A stretch of DNA of 10,501 nt from Lachnospiraceae bacterium. GTDB lineage: Bacteria; Bacillota; Clostridia; Lachnospirales; Anaerotignaceae. How positions within the stretch are numbered: the stretch's first letter is position 1; each line of letters opens with the position of its first letter. A program made the translations under genes and the position numbers. The stretch is from assembly GCA_028695945.1 (NCBI GenBank), contig JAQVIB010000054.1:1-10501 (forward strand), written 5' to 3'. The notes beneath the pieces were generated by a model. That model saw only the letters and a list, made by a program, of their open reading frames with translations. It searched no databases and was not told where the DNA came from. This document shows, piece after piece, positions 1-6,718 of the stretch.

Positions 1-996
1 TTCCATAAGGCAACCAAGAATAAGAAGCATAATGTTGATAAGAAGAAGAATCATAATTCTGCTGTTTGAAAGTGAAATCATAGCTGTTGCAATAACGTCA
101 GGAATTCTTTCTGATGTAAGAATCCAGCCAAAGCCTGAAGCTGATGCAATAATCATCATAACCATAGCAGTGCTTTTACCAGCCGCCATAAATAGGCCTG
201 GAATCTTTTTCAAATCCATTTCTCTATAGATAAGTAAACCTACAACAAAACCATAAATAACCGAAACCGCAGCAGCCTCTGTTGGTGTGAATACACCACC
301 ATAAATACCACCAAGAATAATAACAGGCATTAAAAGTGCAAAGAAAGCATCTATAAACTTTTTAATAATGTTTGCAACTGAAAACTTAGGTTTGTTTGCC
401 TGTCCATAACCATTCTTTTTAGCTGTTACGTAACATACAATCATAAGTGAAATACCAACCAAGAAACCTGGTCCAAAACCTGCTGCAAACAATGTTGAGA
501 TTGAAACAGAACCAACAACACCAAAATTAACCATTGGAATTGACGGTGGAATAATAACACCAATAGCACCTGCAACAGCCATAACCGCAGCCGAGAAAGC
601 TTTATCGTAACCTTCTTTTTCCATTGAAGGAATAAGAATACCACCAATAGCAGCAACAGTTGCGGGGCCTGAGCCTGAGATAGCAGCAAAGAACATACAT
701 GTTAATACAGCTGCCATTGCAAGACCACCTGTTAAACTACCTAAAATAGCATTACAAAAATCTATAAGTCTTCTTGAAATACCACCTGTTTCCATAAGAT
801 TACCTGCAATCATGAAAAGTGGAACCGCAAGAATTGGGAAAGAGTCAACAGACGTAAACATTCTCTGCACAACAACTATAAGTGGTGTGTTGCTTCCTAA
901 TGCAAGTGCAATAAAACTTGATATACATAATACTGCCCAAATAGGAAAACCTAAAATTGCTGTAACTGCGAAAGTGATAAATAAATAACTAGCCAT
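1..996 (-). CDS. dctM: TRAP transporter large permease, DctM (3' part cut off by window edge)
   Basis: This is the large membrane subunit of a tripartite ATP-independent periplasmic (TRAP) importer. The family couples an ion gradient to uptake of a carboxylate-type solute delivered by the DctP binding protein. Reading from the ATG at 996 gives 332 uninterrupted codons that run off the left edge. Family members are about 425-430 residues, so roughly 95 C-terminal residues are missing. The protein is almost entirely hydrophobic helices. It contains the hallmark GSGPATVAAIGGILIPSM stretch (about residues 109-126), then GAIGVIIPPSIP, and later GGVFTPTEAAAV. An AGGAGG lies 10 bases before the ATG. 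The ATG shares its A with the TAA stop of dctQ (TAATG), which indicates translational coupling. Family assignment is firm; the substrate cannot be read from this subunit. Confidence 0.95.
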   Translation of the reverse strand, partial: MASYLFITFAVTAILGFPIWAVLCISSFIALALGSNTPLIVVVQRMFTSVDSFPILAVPLFMIAGNLMETGGISRRLIDFCNAILGSLTGGLAMAAVLTCMFFAAISGSGPATVAAIGGILIPSMEKEGYDKAFSAAVMAVAGAIGVIIPPSIPMVNFGVVGSVSISTLFAAGFGPGFLVGISLMIVCYVTAKKNGYGQANKPKFSVANIIKKFIDAFFALLMPVIILGGIYGGVFTPTEAAAVSVIYGFVVGLLIYREMDLKKIPGLFMAAGKSTAMVMMIIASASGFGWILTSERIPDVIATAMISLSNSRIMILLLINIMLLILGCLME

Positions 997-1499
997 TATT
1001 CAATAACCTCCTTTTCTTCTGGGTTATTAAAGTTTTTAATAGTAATAATTATATCCTGAACAAATCTGATGATAAAGAAAATCATACCAACAGGAATGGC
1101 TGCATACATATAGCCCATAGGTATACGCATAGCAGGGGAAAGTTGACCTCTTGAAAGCTGAGTTTGTACAATTGCAAAGCCATATTTTGCAATTACAACG
1201 CAAAGAACTATACTTGCAAGCATAATAAAAATAGAAAGTACTTTCTGCAATGTCTTTGGAAGTAACAATACAAATGCCTCTACACCAATATGGGCACCCT
1301 GTCTAACACCATAAGCTCCACCTAGAAACGCTGTCCAAACAAGAAGATATCTGGATAATTCCTCTGACCAAGGTAATGACGATTTAACTAGAAATCTGAA
1401 TACTACCTGAATAAAAACAACTATTGACATTGCTGCCAATGTGACAATACAGCAGTACCCTTCAAAATTGTCTAAAAAATCTTTTAATTTATTATTCAA
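996..1499 (-). CDS. dctQ: TRAP transporter small permease, DctQ (TTG start)
   Basis: This is the small four-helix membrane subunit of the TRAP importer, which scaffolds DctM in the cytoplasmic membrane. The product has 167 residues, normal for the family. Hydrophobic segments lie at about residues 14-36, 49-66, 84-108 and 127-147. The family signature around the second segment is clear: W44, E46-E47, R50-Y51 in LPWSEELSRYLLVWTAFLGG. The start codon is TTG at 1499-1497. A perfect AGGAGG (1512-1507) lies 7 bases upstream, and the next in-frame ATG is at residue 24, inside the first membrane helix, so TTG is strongly preferred. The stop overlaps the dctM start by one base. The gene is separated from dctP by 321 bp containing a terminator, so permease output may be lower than that of the binding protein. 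Confidence 0.94.
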   Translation of the reverse strand: MNNKLKDFLDNFEGYCCIVTLAAMSIVVFIQVVFRFLVKSSLPWSEELSRYLLVWTAFLGGAYGVRQGAHIGVEAFVLLLPKTLQKVLSIFIMLASIVLCVVIAKYGFAIVQTQLSRGQLSPAMRIPMGYMYAAIPVGMIFFIIRFVQDIIITIKNFNNPEEKEVIE

Positions 1500-1506
1500 A
1501 ATTGCA

Positions 1507-1512
1507 CCTCCT
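1507..1512 (-). promoter_or_regulatory. Ribosome binding site that fixes the TTG start of dctQ
   Basis: On the minus strand the sequence is AGGAGG, followed by 7 bases and TTG at 1499. No ATG or GTG is as well placed, so this site decides in favour of the rare start codon. Confidence 0.85.
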
Positions 1513-1717
1513 GACTAGATTCATACAGTATACATAACGAATATGAAAAAGCATATAAAATTAAAATAAATATGATTTCGAAATAACTCTGGTGATAAGT
1601 CTTTTTGCATTACTCATAAATTTTACCCTAAAATAATACTTGTATGCATTTTAATTAGTCACACTTAGATGTATAAAACAAACAAAAATCTAAAGCTTAA
1701 TTAAGTACGAATTAACT

Positions 1718-1753
1718 AAAAACTGCCTGATTTACCCTGGGTCAACCAGGCAG
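1718..1753 (-). terminator. Rho-independent terminator or attenuator between dctP and dctQM
   Basis: Read on the minus strand, CTGCCTG (1753-1747) pairs perfectly with CAGGCAG (1729-1723). Inside it a G-U pair, two A-U pairs, one mismatch and an ACC/GGT stem with a CAG loop extend the hairpin. The 3' arm is followed directly by TTTTTAGTTAATT. It lies 68 bases downstream of the dctP stop and 224 bases before dctQ. The T-run is on the minus-strand side only, so the terminator acts on the dctP transcript. In TRAP and ABC importer operons such a hairpin commonly keeps binding-protein mRNA in excess over permease mRNA. Confidence 0.85.
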
Positions 1754-1820
1754 CTAAATTACATGAAACAGTTCAAACCATTAAATTTCTATATAATTAA
1801 TCATTTTGCTTGTAATTTAA

Positions 1821-2819
1821 TTATTTATTTGCTGCAATAACTTCCTGAACACGAGCATAGATGTCAGGTGAAACGAAACCAGCACCTTCTTTTACGTATG
1901 TGTCGTAAATTGAAGCTGTAGCATCCTGGAATGGTTTCTTATCTGGAGAATTAATCTGCATTCCTCTTTCTTCAAGAGCTTTTGCACCTGATTCTGTCTG
2001 AGCATCAATCTGCTCTCTTTCGTAAGGAGCTGCTTCAACAGCCGCTTCTTTTACTGCTGTCTGGTACTCAGCTGGAAGTGCATCAAAGTAATCTTTTGCA
2101 ATAAATACTGGTGTTGGGCTGTAAAGATGACCTGTTAAAGAAACGTATTTCTGAACTTCGTCAAATTTGTTTGTTTCGATGATTGGAATAGGATTTTCCT
2201 GACCATCAATTGTTCCCTGCTGTAAAGCTGTAAAAACTTCGCCCATTGCCATAGGTGTTGGGTCTGCACCCATTGCCTGGAATGCTGCCATGTGCATCTG
2301 GTTTTCCATTGTTCTAATTTTCATGCCTTTAAGGTCTTCTGGTTTTTCAATAGGTTTTTTGTTGTTTGTAACGTTTCTGAAGCCATTTTCAAACCAAGCA
2401 AGTCCTACAAGACCTTGTGCTTCTACTGAGTTAAGAATTTCTGAACCAACTTCGCTATCCAAAACAGCTCTTGCCTGCTCTGTTGTTTCAAAAAGGAATG
2501 GAAGGTCAAATACTAAGAACATGTCTGTAAAGCCTGAAATAGGTGCTGTTGATACACATGTCATCTGTACAGAACCTAACTGAAGATCTTCGATAAGGTC
2601 ACGCTCGCTACCAAGCTGTGAGTTACCAAATACATCAAGAGTTACTGCACCGCCTGATTTTTCTTTAACAAGCTCGCTGATTTTGTTCATACCTAATACA
2701 TATGGATGTGTGTCAGGTGTTGATGTACCAGCTATCATTGCAAATTCACTTGCTGCTGGAGCTTCTTCTTTTTTGCTTCCACAACCTGCAAACGCTGCTG
2801 TACACATTACTGCTGCCAT
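1821..2819 (-). CDS. dctP: TRAP transporter substrate-binding lipoprotein, DctP family (intact frame; true start probably 2845 with a frameshift)
   Basis: This is the extracytoplasmic solute receptor of the TRAP importer, which captures a carboxylate-type ligand and delivers it to DctQM. The open frame from ATG 2819 has 332 residues. It has a lipobox ending AFAGC (C13, the lipid-attachment site) followed by a charged linker GSKKEEAPAAS. Family landmarks are FRNVTNNKKPI (about 147-157), the ligand-carboxylate Arg R169 in MKIRTMEN, and the conserved EVFTALQQGTIDGQENP (194-210). From ATG 2819 the signal peptide lacks its basic n-region, and no good ribosome binding site is present. An AGGAGG with ATG at 2845 sits upstream but is out of frame by one base; restoring one A gives a normal 341-residue lipoprotein starting MKKKVLAITM. 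The ligand is not predictable from sequence reading alone. Confidence 0.93.
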   Translation of the reverse strand: MAAVMCTAAFAGCGSKKEEAPAASEFAMIAGTSTPDTHPYVLGMNKISELVKEKSGGAVTLDVFGNSQLGSERDLIEDLQLGSVQMTCVSTAPISGFTDMFLVFDLPFLFETTEQARAVLDSEVGSEILNSVEAQGLVGLAWFENGFRNVTNNKKPIEKPEDLKGMKIRTMENQMHMAAFQAMGADPTPMAMGEVFTALQQGTIDGQENPIPIIETNKFDEVQKYVSLTGHLYSPTPVFIAKDYFDALPAEYQTAVKEAAVEAAPYEREQIDAQTESGAKALEERGMQINSPDKKPFQDATASIYDTYVKEGAGFVSPDIYARVQEVIAANK

Positions 2820-2857
2820 TGTAATTGCTAAAACCTTTTCTTCATAAAAAACCTCCT
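2820..2857 (-). other. Frameshifted signal-peptide start of dctP with its ribosome binding site
   Basis: On the minus strand AGGAGG (2857-2852), six Ts and ATG (2845-2843) make an ideal initiation site. The reading then goes ATG AAG AAA AGG TTT TAG, encoding only MKKRF before a stop. One extra A in the four-A run (2839-2836 on the minus strand) would give ATG AAG AAA AAG GTT TTA GCA ATT ACA ATG. That encodes a textbook lipoprotein n- and h-region joined in frame to the rest of dctP. No other ATG, GTG or TTG lies in the dctP frame between the in-frame TAG at 2856-2854 and 2819. Possible causes are a sequencing or assembly error, a real inactivating or phase-variable indel, or, less likely, recoding. 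Confidence 0.8.
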
Positions 2858-3098
2858 AAAATAAAATTTTATCCTATGAAGCAAGCCATAAACACAGTTA
2901 ATCACCCTCATAGCAACTGATTTGTGGCATATTACAAAGCTGTTTAATCTTTTATTATGTAGTGCAAATTATTTTTTTAAACCTACATATAGTTTACACT
3001 ATATATGTACTTAAACAGCCTTTAAACTGCGAAATTTTCTCTGAAAAACGCCACCACATACTACAATATAGCACCGCATCTTCACTTCGCAATTTCTA
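2846..3098 (-). ncRNA. Candidate structured 5' leader (possible cis-regulatory RNA) of dctP
   Basis: The predicted promoter at 3104-3132 implies a transcript start near 3097 and a leader of about 250 nt. Three long pairings are visible in the minus-strand RNA. Stem A joins 3095-3084 to 3035-3024 (12 pairs, two of them G-U) and begins right at the predicted 5' end. Stem B joins 3022-3011 to 2947-2936 (12 pairs, one G-U). Hairpin C joins 3015-2998 to 2993-2976 (18 positions, 16 paired including G-U) and is capped by GUAA, a GNRA tetraloop. B and C compete for bases 3015-3011. A weaker stem D joins 2913-2906 to 2881-2874 just before the ribosome binding site. I do not recognise a known riboswitch class, and no U-run follows hairpin C, so it is not a simple terminator. 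Confidence 0.45.
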
Positions 3099-3103
3099 AA
3101 ATT

Positions 3104-3132
3104 ATTCTACACTAAACATGTTTTATTTGCAA
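3104..3132 (-). promoter_or_regulatory. Probable sigma-A promoter of dctP
   Basis: On the minus strand a TTGCAA -35 box (3132-3127) is followed by a 17-base spacer and a TAGAAT -10 box (3109-3104). Expected initiation is near 3097, which coincides with the start of the paired leader. It lies downstream of the HAD gene, so dctPQM can be expressed independently of it. Confidence 0.6.
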
Positions 3133-3225
3133 GATAAATATATCAATATTCTCATTATTAGACAGATTTTTTGTTCAAATATTACACACCACCTCCGTCA
3201 AAGTAGACAAAAATTTGGCATATTT

Positions 3226-3879
3226 CTACACTTTCCAACCTTTTTTTATCAAATACTCCCAAAAATCACTAATATATAAGTGACACAGTTTTTTCATATC
3301 CTCACTGTTGTGCTTAGAGTATTCGTCATATACACCTATAACTGTCATTCCTGCATTTATGGCACTTTGAGCCGCACTTGGTAAGTCCTCAAAAACAATG
3401 CAATCCTTAGGTTCAACTCCAAGTTTTTTTGCCGTTATTAAATATATATCTGGTTCCAGTTTGTTTTTGCCAATCTCATCTGAATAAACCAAAGCATCAA
3501 ATAGATGAAATATGCCATTTCTTTTAAGAGCTGCTTCGCACATTTTTCTAAGGCACGATGTAGCAACTCCTAACTTCACTCCTTCTTCTTTCAACTTTAT
3601 TAAAAGTTCATATGCTCCTGGTTTCAGCCTTACATCCCCTTCATACTCCTTAAATGCCAACTGATGTAATTCCTCACTAAGTTCAGAGTAAGCCATTCCA
3701 ATATTGTACCTTTCCAATATATACTCAACACACTGGCTGTAATTAAGTTTGCTTATGTGTTCCAAATATTCTTGGTCTGGTGCATAACCATACCTTGCCA
3801 AAACCTCTCTATCCACTTTATCCCAAATCCAAATTGAATCAATAAGCGTTCCATCCAAATCAAAAATTACACCTTTCAT
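3226..3879 (-). CDS. HAD-superfamily hydrolase, subfamily IA (beta-phosphoglucomutase/phosphatase-like)
   Basis: This is a cytoplasmic phosphatase or phosphomutase of the haloacid dehalogenase superfamily. These enzymes act on small phosphorylated metabolites through an aspartyl-phosphate intermediate. It has 217 residues, typical for subfamily IA with a helical cap. Motif I is FDLDGTLIDS with nucleophile D7 and D9. Motif II is GVATSC around T107-S108. Motif III is K140 in KLEPDIYL, and motif IV is FEDLPSA with E164-D165 (Mg binding), followed by AINAGMTVIGV. The cap occupies about residues 15-85. The start is fixed by AGGAGG 6 bases before the ATG. It is upstream of and codirectional with dctPQM, which hints at a metabolic link, but the dctP promoter makes them separable. 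Exact substrate unknown. Confidence 0.9.
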   Translation of the reverse strand: MKGVIFDLDGTLIDSIWIWDKVDREVLARYGYAPDQEYLEHISKLNYSQCVEYILERYNIGMAYSELSEELHQLAFKEYEGDVRLKPGAYELLIKLKEEGVKLGVATSCLRKMCEAALKRNGIFHLFDALVYSDEIGKNKLEPDIYLITAKKLGVEPKDCIVFEDLPSAAQSAINAGMTVIGVYDEYSKHNSEDMKKLCHLYISDFWEYLIKKGWKV

Positions 3880-3915
3880 TTTTAACCTCCTAGCACGTAC
3901 TATTCAAATTTATCA

Positions 3916-3938
3916 TATATTAACTATAAAATTCAACT
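3916..3938 (-). promoter_or_regulatory. Possible promoter of the HAD gene
   Basis: On the minus strand a TTGAAT box near 3937 is followed 16-17 bases later by GATAAAT, about 35-40 bases before the ribosome binding site. The match to consensus is only moderate. Confidence 0.3.
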
Positions 3939-3964
3939 TTCTTTTCTAATTAGCATCAGTTTAC

Positions 3965-3992
3965 TTGTAAAAATTGATTTTTCTGATACAAT
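3965..3992 (+). promoter_or_regulatory. Possible promoter of the 515-residue protein and CobD-like gene unit
   Basis: TTGTAA (3965-3970), a 16-base spacer and TACAAT (3987-3992) lie about 60 bases before the start codon at 4055. The -10 box matches five of six consensus bases and the -35 box four of six. An overlapping alternative is TTGATT (3974-3979) with TAATAT (3996-4001). Confidence 0.4.
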
Positions 3993-4054
3993 AATTAATA
4001 TTACATTAGGACAAAATAAACAGAAACTATTATCATTTAAGTGCGGAGGAAGTC

Positions 4055-5602
4055 ATGTGCAAAGAGGAAACTGGTATAGCTAACCCATCTTTTTTAACTA
4101 AATATTTTACTTATAGCTTTGGCGAAGCCATATCCACCTTTACCCAAACCGAACAACGAAAACTGCTAACCCTTTCCCCTACTTTTTTCAAAAAGTGGTT
4201 CTTTTCAGCTTTTTTTGAAGATACAGTTCTTTCACCAGCTAACATATTAAATAGCTATCTGGTTAAAAACAAAAATGAGGTAGCATATTTTTCCTATAAA
4301 GTAAATTCTTCATTAAAAGGAGATAACAAATATACTTATAATATTTCAGTAGACTCTGTCGCATGTCATTCTTTTATTAACAACTTAGTTGAACTTACGG
4401 AATATTGTTTTCCCGTTGGAACCTTTGAAGAAGGTGGTATGTTTCCATTAGCAATACCTACGTCCTTGGGTAAAAAGCTTACAATAGCAGATGGATTTTA
4501 TTTTGAATATTTAATGCTTATGGCACGTCGGTTTAATTTAATAACTGCTATGCCATCAATTAATACCTGTAAATATCAGAAAAATGTGAAGCAATGTGAA
4601 AATTTTTTTCTTCAAGGTAATAAACAGATACTTACATTATTGACTGATGCGGTTTTTGAAATATTTGAGCAAAAATTTGCAGAAATGCTTCAATTGCCAT
4701 ATAAAGTTATAAATTCATCTATTATGAAATCTTTTTTGAAAGAGTGCGAAACGACTGACGACATTTATGATAAAGTATACAGTACCCTTGGTTTCGATTT
4801 TGATAAGATGCTGAAAATGGCAGAAGTATCCTCGCTTTCGGCCGAAAATGAAACTCTTATGTCGTCAGCATATTTTATGGGCACAGTGCTAGATAAGTTG
4901 TTTTTTTCCCCTTTAGGAGATTATTTTAAACTTTTAACACCTCTCTACTCTGTTTCATATGATTTTATGAATGAGTTAGACTATGTAAGACCAATTTTGC
5001 TAACAGGATGTGATGTATCTGCTGATGTTTTTTCTCCTTGCAACTATTTTTCCCTTACTCCAATCGGGGAAGAGATTTTAGGATATAAAAATTCAAACCC
5101 AAAATTCCAAAATATATCTGAGGATTTTGGCCAACAGCAAATTCAGCTTTTCCTAAACTCTACACTGCATATTGACCGCATAAAACTTACAAATTATACT
5201 ATGAAAAACAATAGCCGTGAAATATATACTTTAAAGGTAAAATATATGGATGACCCATCACTTTGGAAAACAATGCAAGTACCTGTAGATTATACTATCT
5301 CTAAGCTTTATAATCTTATTGCAACATATTTTGGATTTTATAAAAATAATGACTATGTATTTAGTATACTAAGTAAAAATAAAACTACTACTTCGAATTC
5401 TCAAATTAATAGAGAATCTCACTTTCGCCTTGAAGAACTTTTGCACAGCAATAACCTTATTCTCTCAGATAGCTTTGATAACTTCCCAGATTTAGAGGTT
5501 TCTCTTGTATATAAATGCAAAGCTGACGATATTTGTAACTATCCTAGGCTTTTAAGGCAAAGCAAAGCAATAACATTAGAAGAACAAAACGACAATATAT
5601 AA
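4055..5602 (+). CDS. Protein of unknown function with probable C-terminal pRiA4b ORF-3-like domain
   Basis: This is a 515-residue soluble protein with no signal peptide and no clear membrane helix. I do not recognise the first roughly 370 residues. They are rich in Phe, Leu, Tyr and Lys and look mainly helical in the middle (about 190-300), with a YFSLTPIGEEIL segment at 331-342. From about residue 385, the pattern YTLKVKYMDDPSLWKTMQVP, then TISKLYNLIATYFGF and DYVFSI, resembles the plasmid pRiA4b ORF-3-like fold (PF07929). In that family a leading strand, an aromatic residue before VP (W404 here), a helix ending in a FGF/FGW motif and a following strand are conserved. The domain is divergent and its biochemical role is undefined. 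GGAGG lies 5 bases before the ATG. The stop is 17 bases before the CobD-like gene, so the two are very likely cotranscribed. Confidence 0.75.
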   Translation: MCKEETGIANPSFLTKYFTYSFGEAISTFTQTEQRKLLTLSPTFFKKWFFSAFFEDTVLSPANILNSYLVKNKNEVAYFSYKVNSSLKGDNKYTYNISVDSVACHSFINNLVELTEYCFPVGTFEEGGMFPLAIPTSLGKKLTIADGFYFEYLMLMARRFNLITAMPSINTCKYQKNVKQCENFFLQGNKQILTLLTDAVFEIFEQKFAEMLQLPYKVINSSIMKSFLKECETTDDIYDKVYSTLGFDFDKMLKMAEVSSLSAENETLMSSAYFMGTVLDKLFFSPLGDYFKLLTPLYSVSYDFMNELDYVRPILLTGCDVSADVFSPCNYFSLTPIGEEILGYKNSNPKFQNISEDFGQQQIQLFLNSTLHIDRIKLTNYTMKNNSREIYTLKVKYMDDPSLWKTMQVPVDYTISKLYNLIATYFGFYKNNDYVFSILSKNKTTTSNSQINRESHFRLEELLHSNNLILSDSFDNFPDLEVSLVYKCKADDICNYPRLLRQSKAITLEEQNDNI

Positions 5603-5619
5603 AAAAAGAAGGAATAAAC

Positions 5620-6717
5620 ATGGATAAATTAGTACATCAACATGGTGGCGACCTTGACGCAATCGAACGCAAATATAAAATACCAAAGTCACAAATTATT
5701 GACTTTAGTGGAAACATAAACCCTTTGGGATTTCCTCAAAGTGTAAAAAATATCCTCGCCGAAAATTTAGATATAGTATCCTCCTATCCTGATAAAAATT
5801 ATACTGCATTACGCCAAAGTATTGCCAGATACACTAGTGCTAAGGCAGAAAACATAGTTGTTGGAAATGGTTCAACGGAACTTATTTCAACCTTTATTAA
5901 ATCTGTTAATGCAAAAAAATCTATAATTTTAGGCCCAGCATATTCTGAGTATGAACATGAACTTACCGTTACTGGAAGTGATTTTAAATATTTCCCTTTG
6001 GGAGAAGAGAGTAATTTTGTAGCAGATATTGATAAACTGCTTACTGTACTTACAAAGGATATAGACCTTTTTGTTGTATGTAATCCTAATAATCCCACAG
6101 GTACTGCAATTACCACGTCTCAAATGGATGTTATACTTGATCACTGCAAAAAAAATAATACCTCCGTCATGGTGGACGAAACATATATAGAATTTAGTGA
6201 CAACCTTGATGAAATATGTTCTATACCCCTTACAAATAAATTTGATAACTTATTTGTAATACGTGGGGTTTCTAAATTTTTTGCCGCACCAGGCATTCGT
6301 CTTGGCTATGGTATCACCTCTAGTTCTGCATTTCATACTCTATTGAAAAAATATCAAGACCCATGGAGTGTAAATATTCTTGCTTCATTTGCAGGTGAAC
6401 ATTTATTTAGCGACAAAGAATTCATGGAAACCACACAAAAATTAATTTCTAACGAACGAAAAATAGCACTGGAAGAGTTTAAAACTTGGAAGAATATTAA
6501 AGCCTATGAGTCTTCATCAAACTTTATACTTCTTAAACTTTTAACAAACAAAATAACGTCTGCTGAAATTTTTGAAAAACTTATAGTAAAGAAAATTCTT
6601 ATACGTGATGCTTCTTCTTTTGCATTTTTAGATAACACGTATTTACGCTTTTGTATTCTTATGCCTAAACAAAATGCATTTATTATACAGCAACTTAAAA
6701 AATTAGTCGAAGACTAG
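5620..6717 (+). CDS. PLP-dependent aminotransferase-fold enzyme, CobD/HisC type (threonine-phosphate decarboxylase-like)
   Basis: This is a fold-type I PLP enzyme of 365 residues, the expected length. The N-terminus HQHGGD and DFSGNINPLG (28-37) is the signature of CobD, L-threonine-O-3-phosphate decarboxylase, which supplies the aminopropanol linker of cobalamin. HisC aminotransferases share the fold but usually lack HGGD. Visible active-site elements are GNGSTELI (82-89), CNPNNPTGT (154-162), DETY (186-189), the PLP lysine K219 in SKFFAAPGIRLGY with R227, and the C-terminal substrate-binding R343 in YLRF. No other cobalamin gene is in the window, so CobD activity is inferred from motifs only. 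A related decarboxylase or aminotransferase role remains possible. It is second in a unit with the upstream unknown gene (17-bp gap, AGAAGGA ribosome binding site), and a strong terminator follows directly. Confidence 0.8.
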   Translation: MDKLVHQHGGDLDAIERKYKIPKSQIIDFSGNINPLGFPQSVKNILAENLDIVSSYPDKNYTALRQSIARYTSAKAENIVVGNGSTELISTFIKSVNAKKSIILGPAYSEYEHELTVTGSDFKYFPLGEESNFVADIDKLLTVLTKDIDLFVVCNPNNPTGTAITTSQMDVILDHCKKNNTSVMVDETYIEFSDNLDEICSIPLTNKFDNLFVIRGVSKFFAAPGIRLGYGITSSSAFHTLLKKYQDPWSVNILASFAGEHLFSDKEFMETTQKLISNERKIALEEFKTWKNIKAYESSSNFILLKLLTNKITSAEIFEKLIVKKILIRDASSFAFLDNTYLRFCILMPKQNAFIIQQLKKLVED

Positions 6718-6718
6718 T

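Larger units (their letters stand above)
1500..1820 (-). other. AT-rich dctP-dctQ intergenic region
   Basis: These 321 bases separate dctP from dctQ on the minus strand. Besides the hairpin terminator at 1718-1753 and the dctQ ribosome binding site, I find no coding region. The stretch between the terminator and dctQ is very AT-rich and could hold a weak promoter for dctQM, for example around TATTAT near 1638-1643. No candidate has both a good -35 box and correct spacing. Expression of dctQM may therefore depend on partial readthrough. Confidence 0.5.
2846..3225 (-). other. 380-bp intergenic region between the HAD gene and dctP
   Basis: It holds the predicted dctP promoter (3104-3132), the paired leader (3098-2846) and the dctP ribosome binding site. 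I see no convincing rho-independent terminator after the HAD stop at 3226. A weak hairpin overlaps that stop but has no T-run after it, so some readthrough into dctP is possible. A short 22-codon frame (3079-3011) lies in the leader without a good ribosome binding site. Confidence 0.5.

Noticed and set aside
2290..2583. Plus-strand open frame of 97 residues within dctP
   Set aside because: It is antisense to a well-conserved DctP coding region, with no ribosome binding site and no family features.
2976..3015. Hairpin C read as a rho-independent terminator
   Set aside because: Neither strand has a T-run directly after the 3' arm, and the stem is AT-rich. It fits better as part of a structured leader or as an operator-like dyad.
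3187..3225. Weak hairpin around the HAD gene stop plus a GGAGGTG motif just downstream on the minus strand
   Set aside because: The hairpin has a bulge and no T-run, so it is not a terminator. The GGAGGTG leads only to a GTG followed at once by TAA, so no gene starts there.
5799..6144. Two overlapping minus-strand open frames (105 and 71 residues) inside the CobD-like gene
   Set aside because: They lie opposite a conserved PLP-enzyme gene, have no ribosome binding site or recognisable motif, and are composition shadows.
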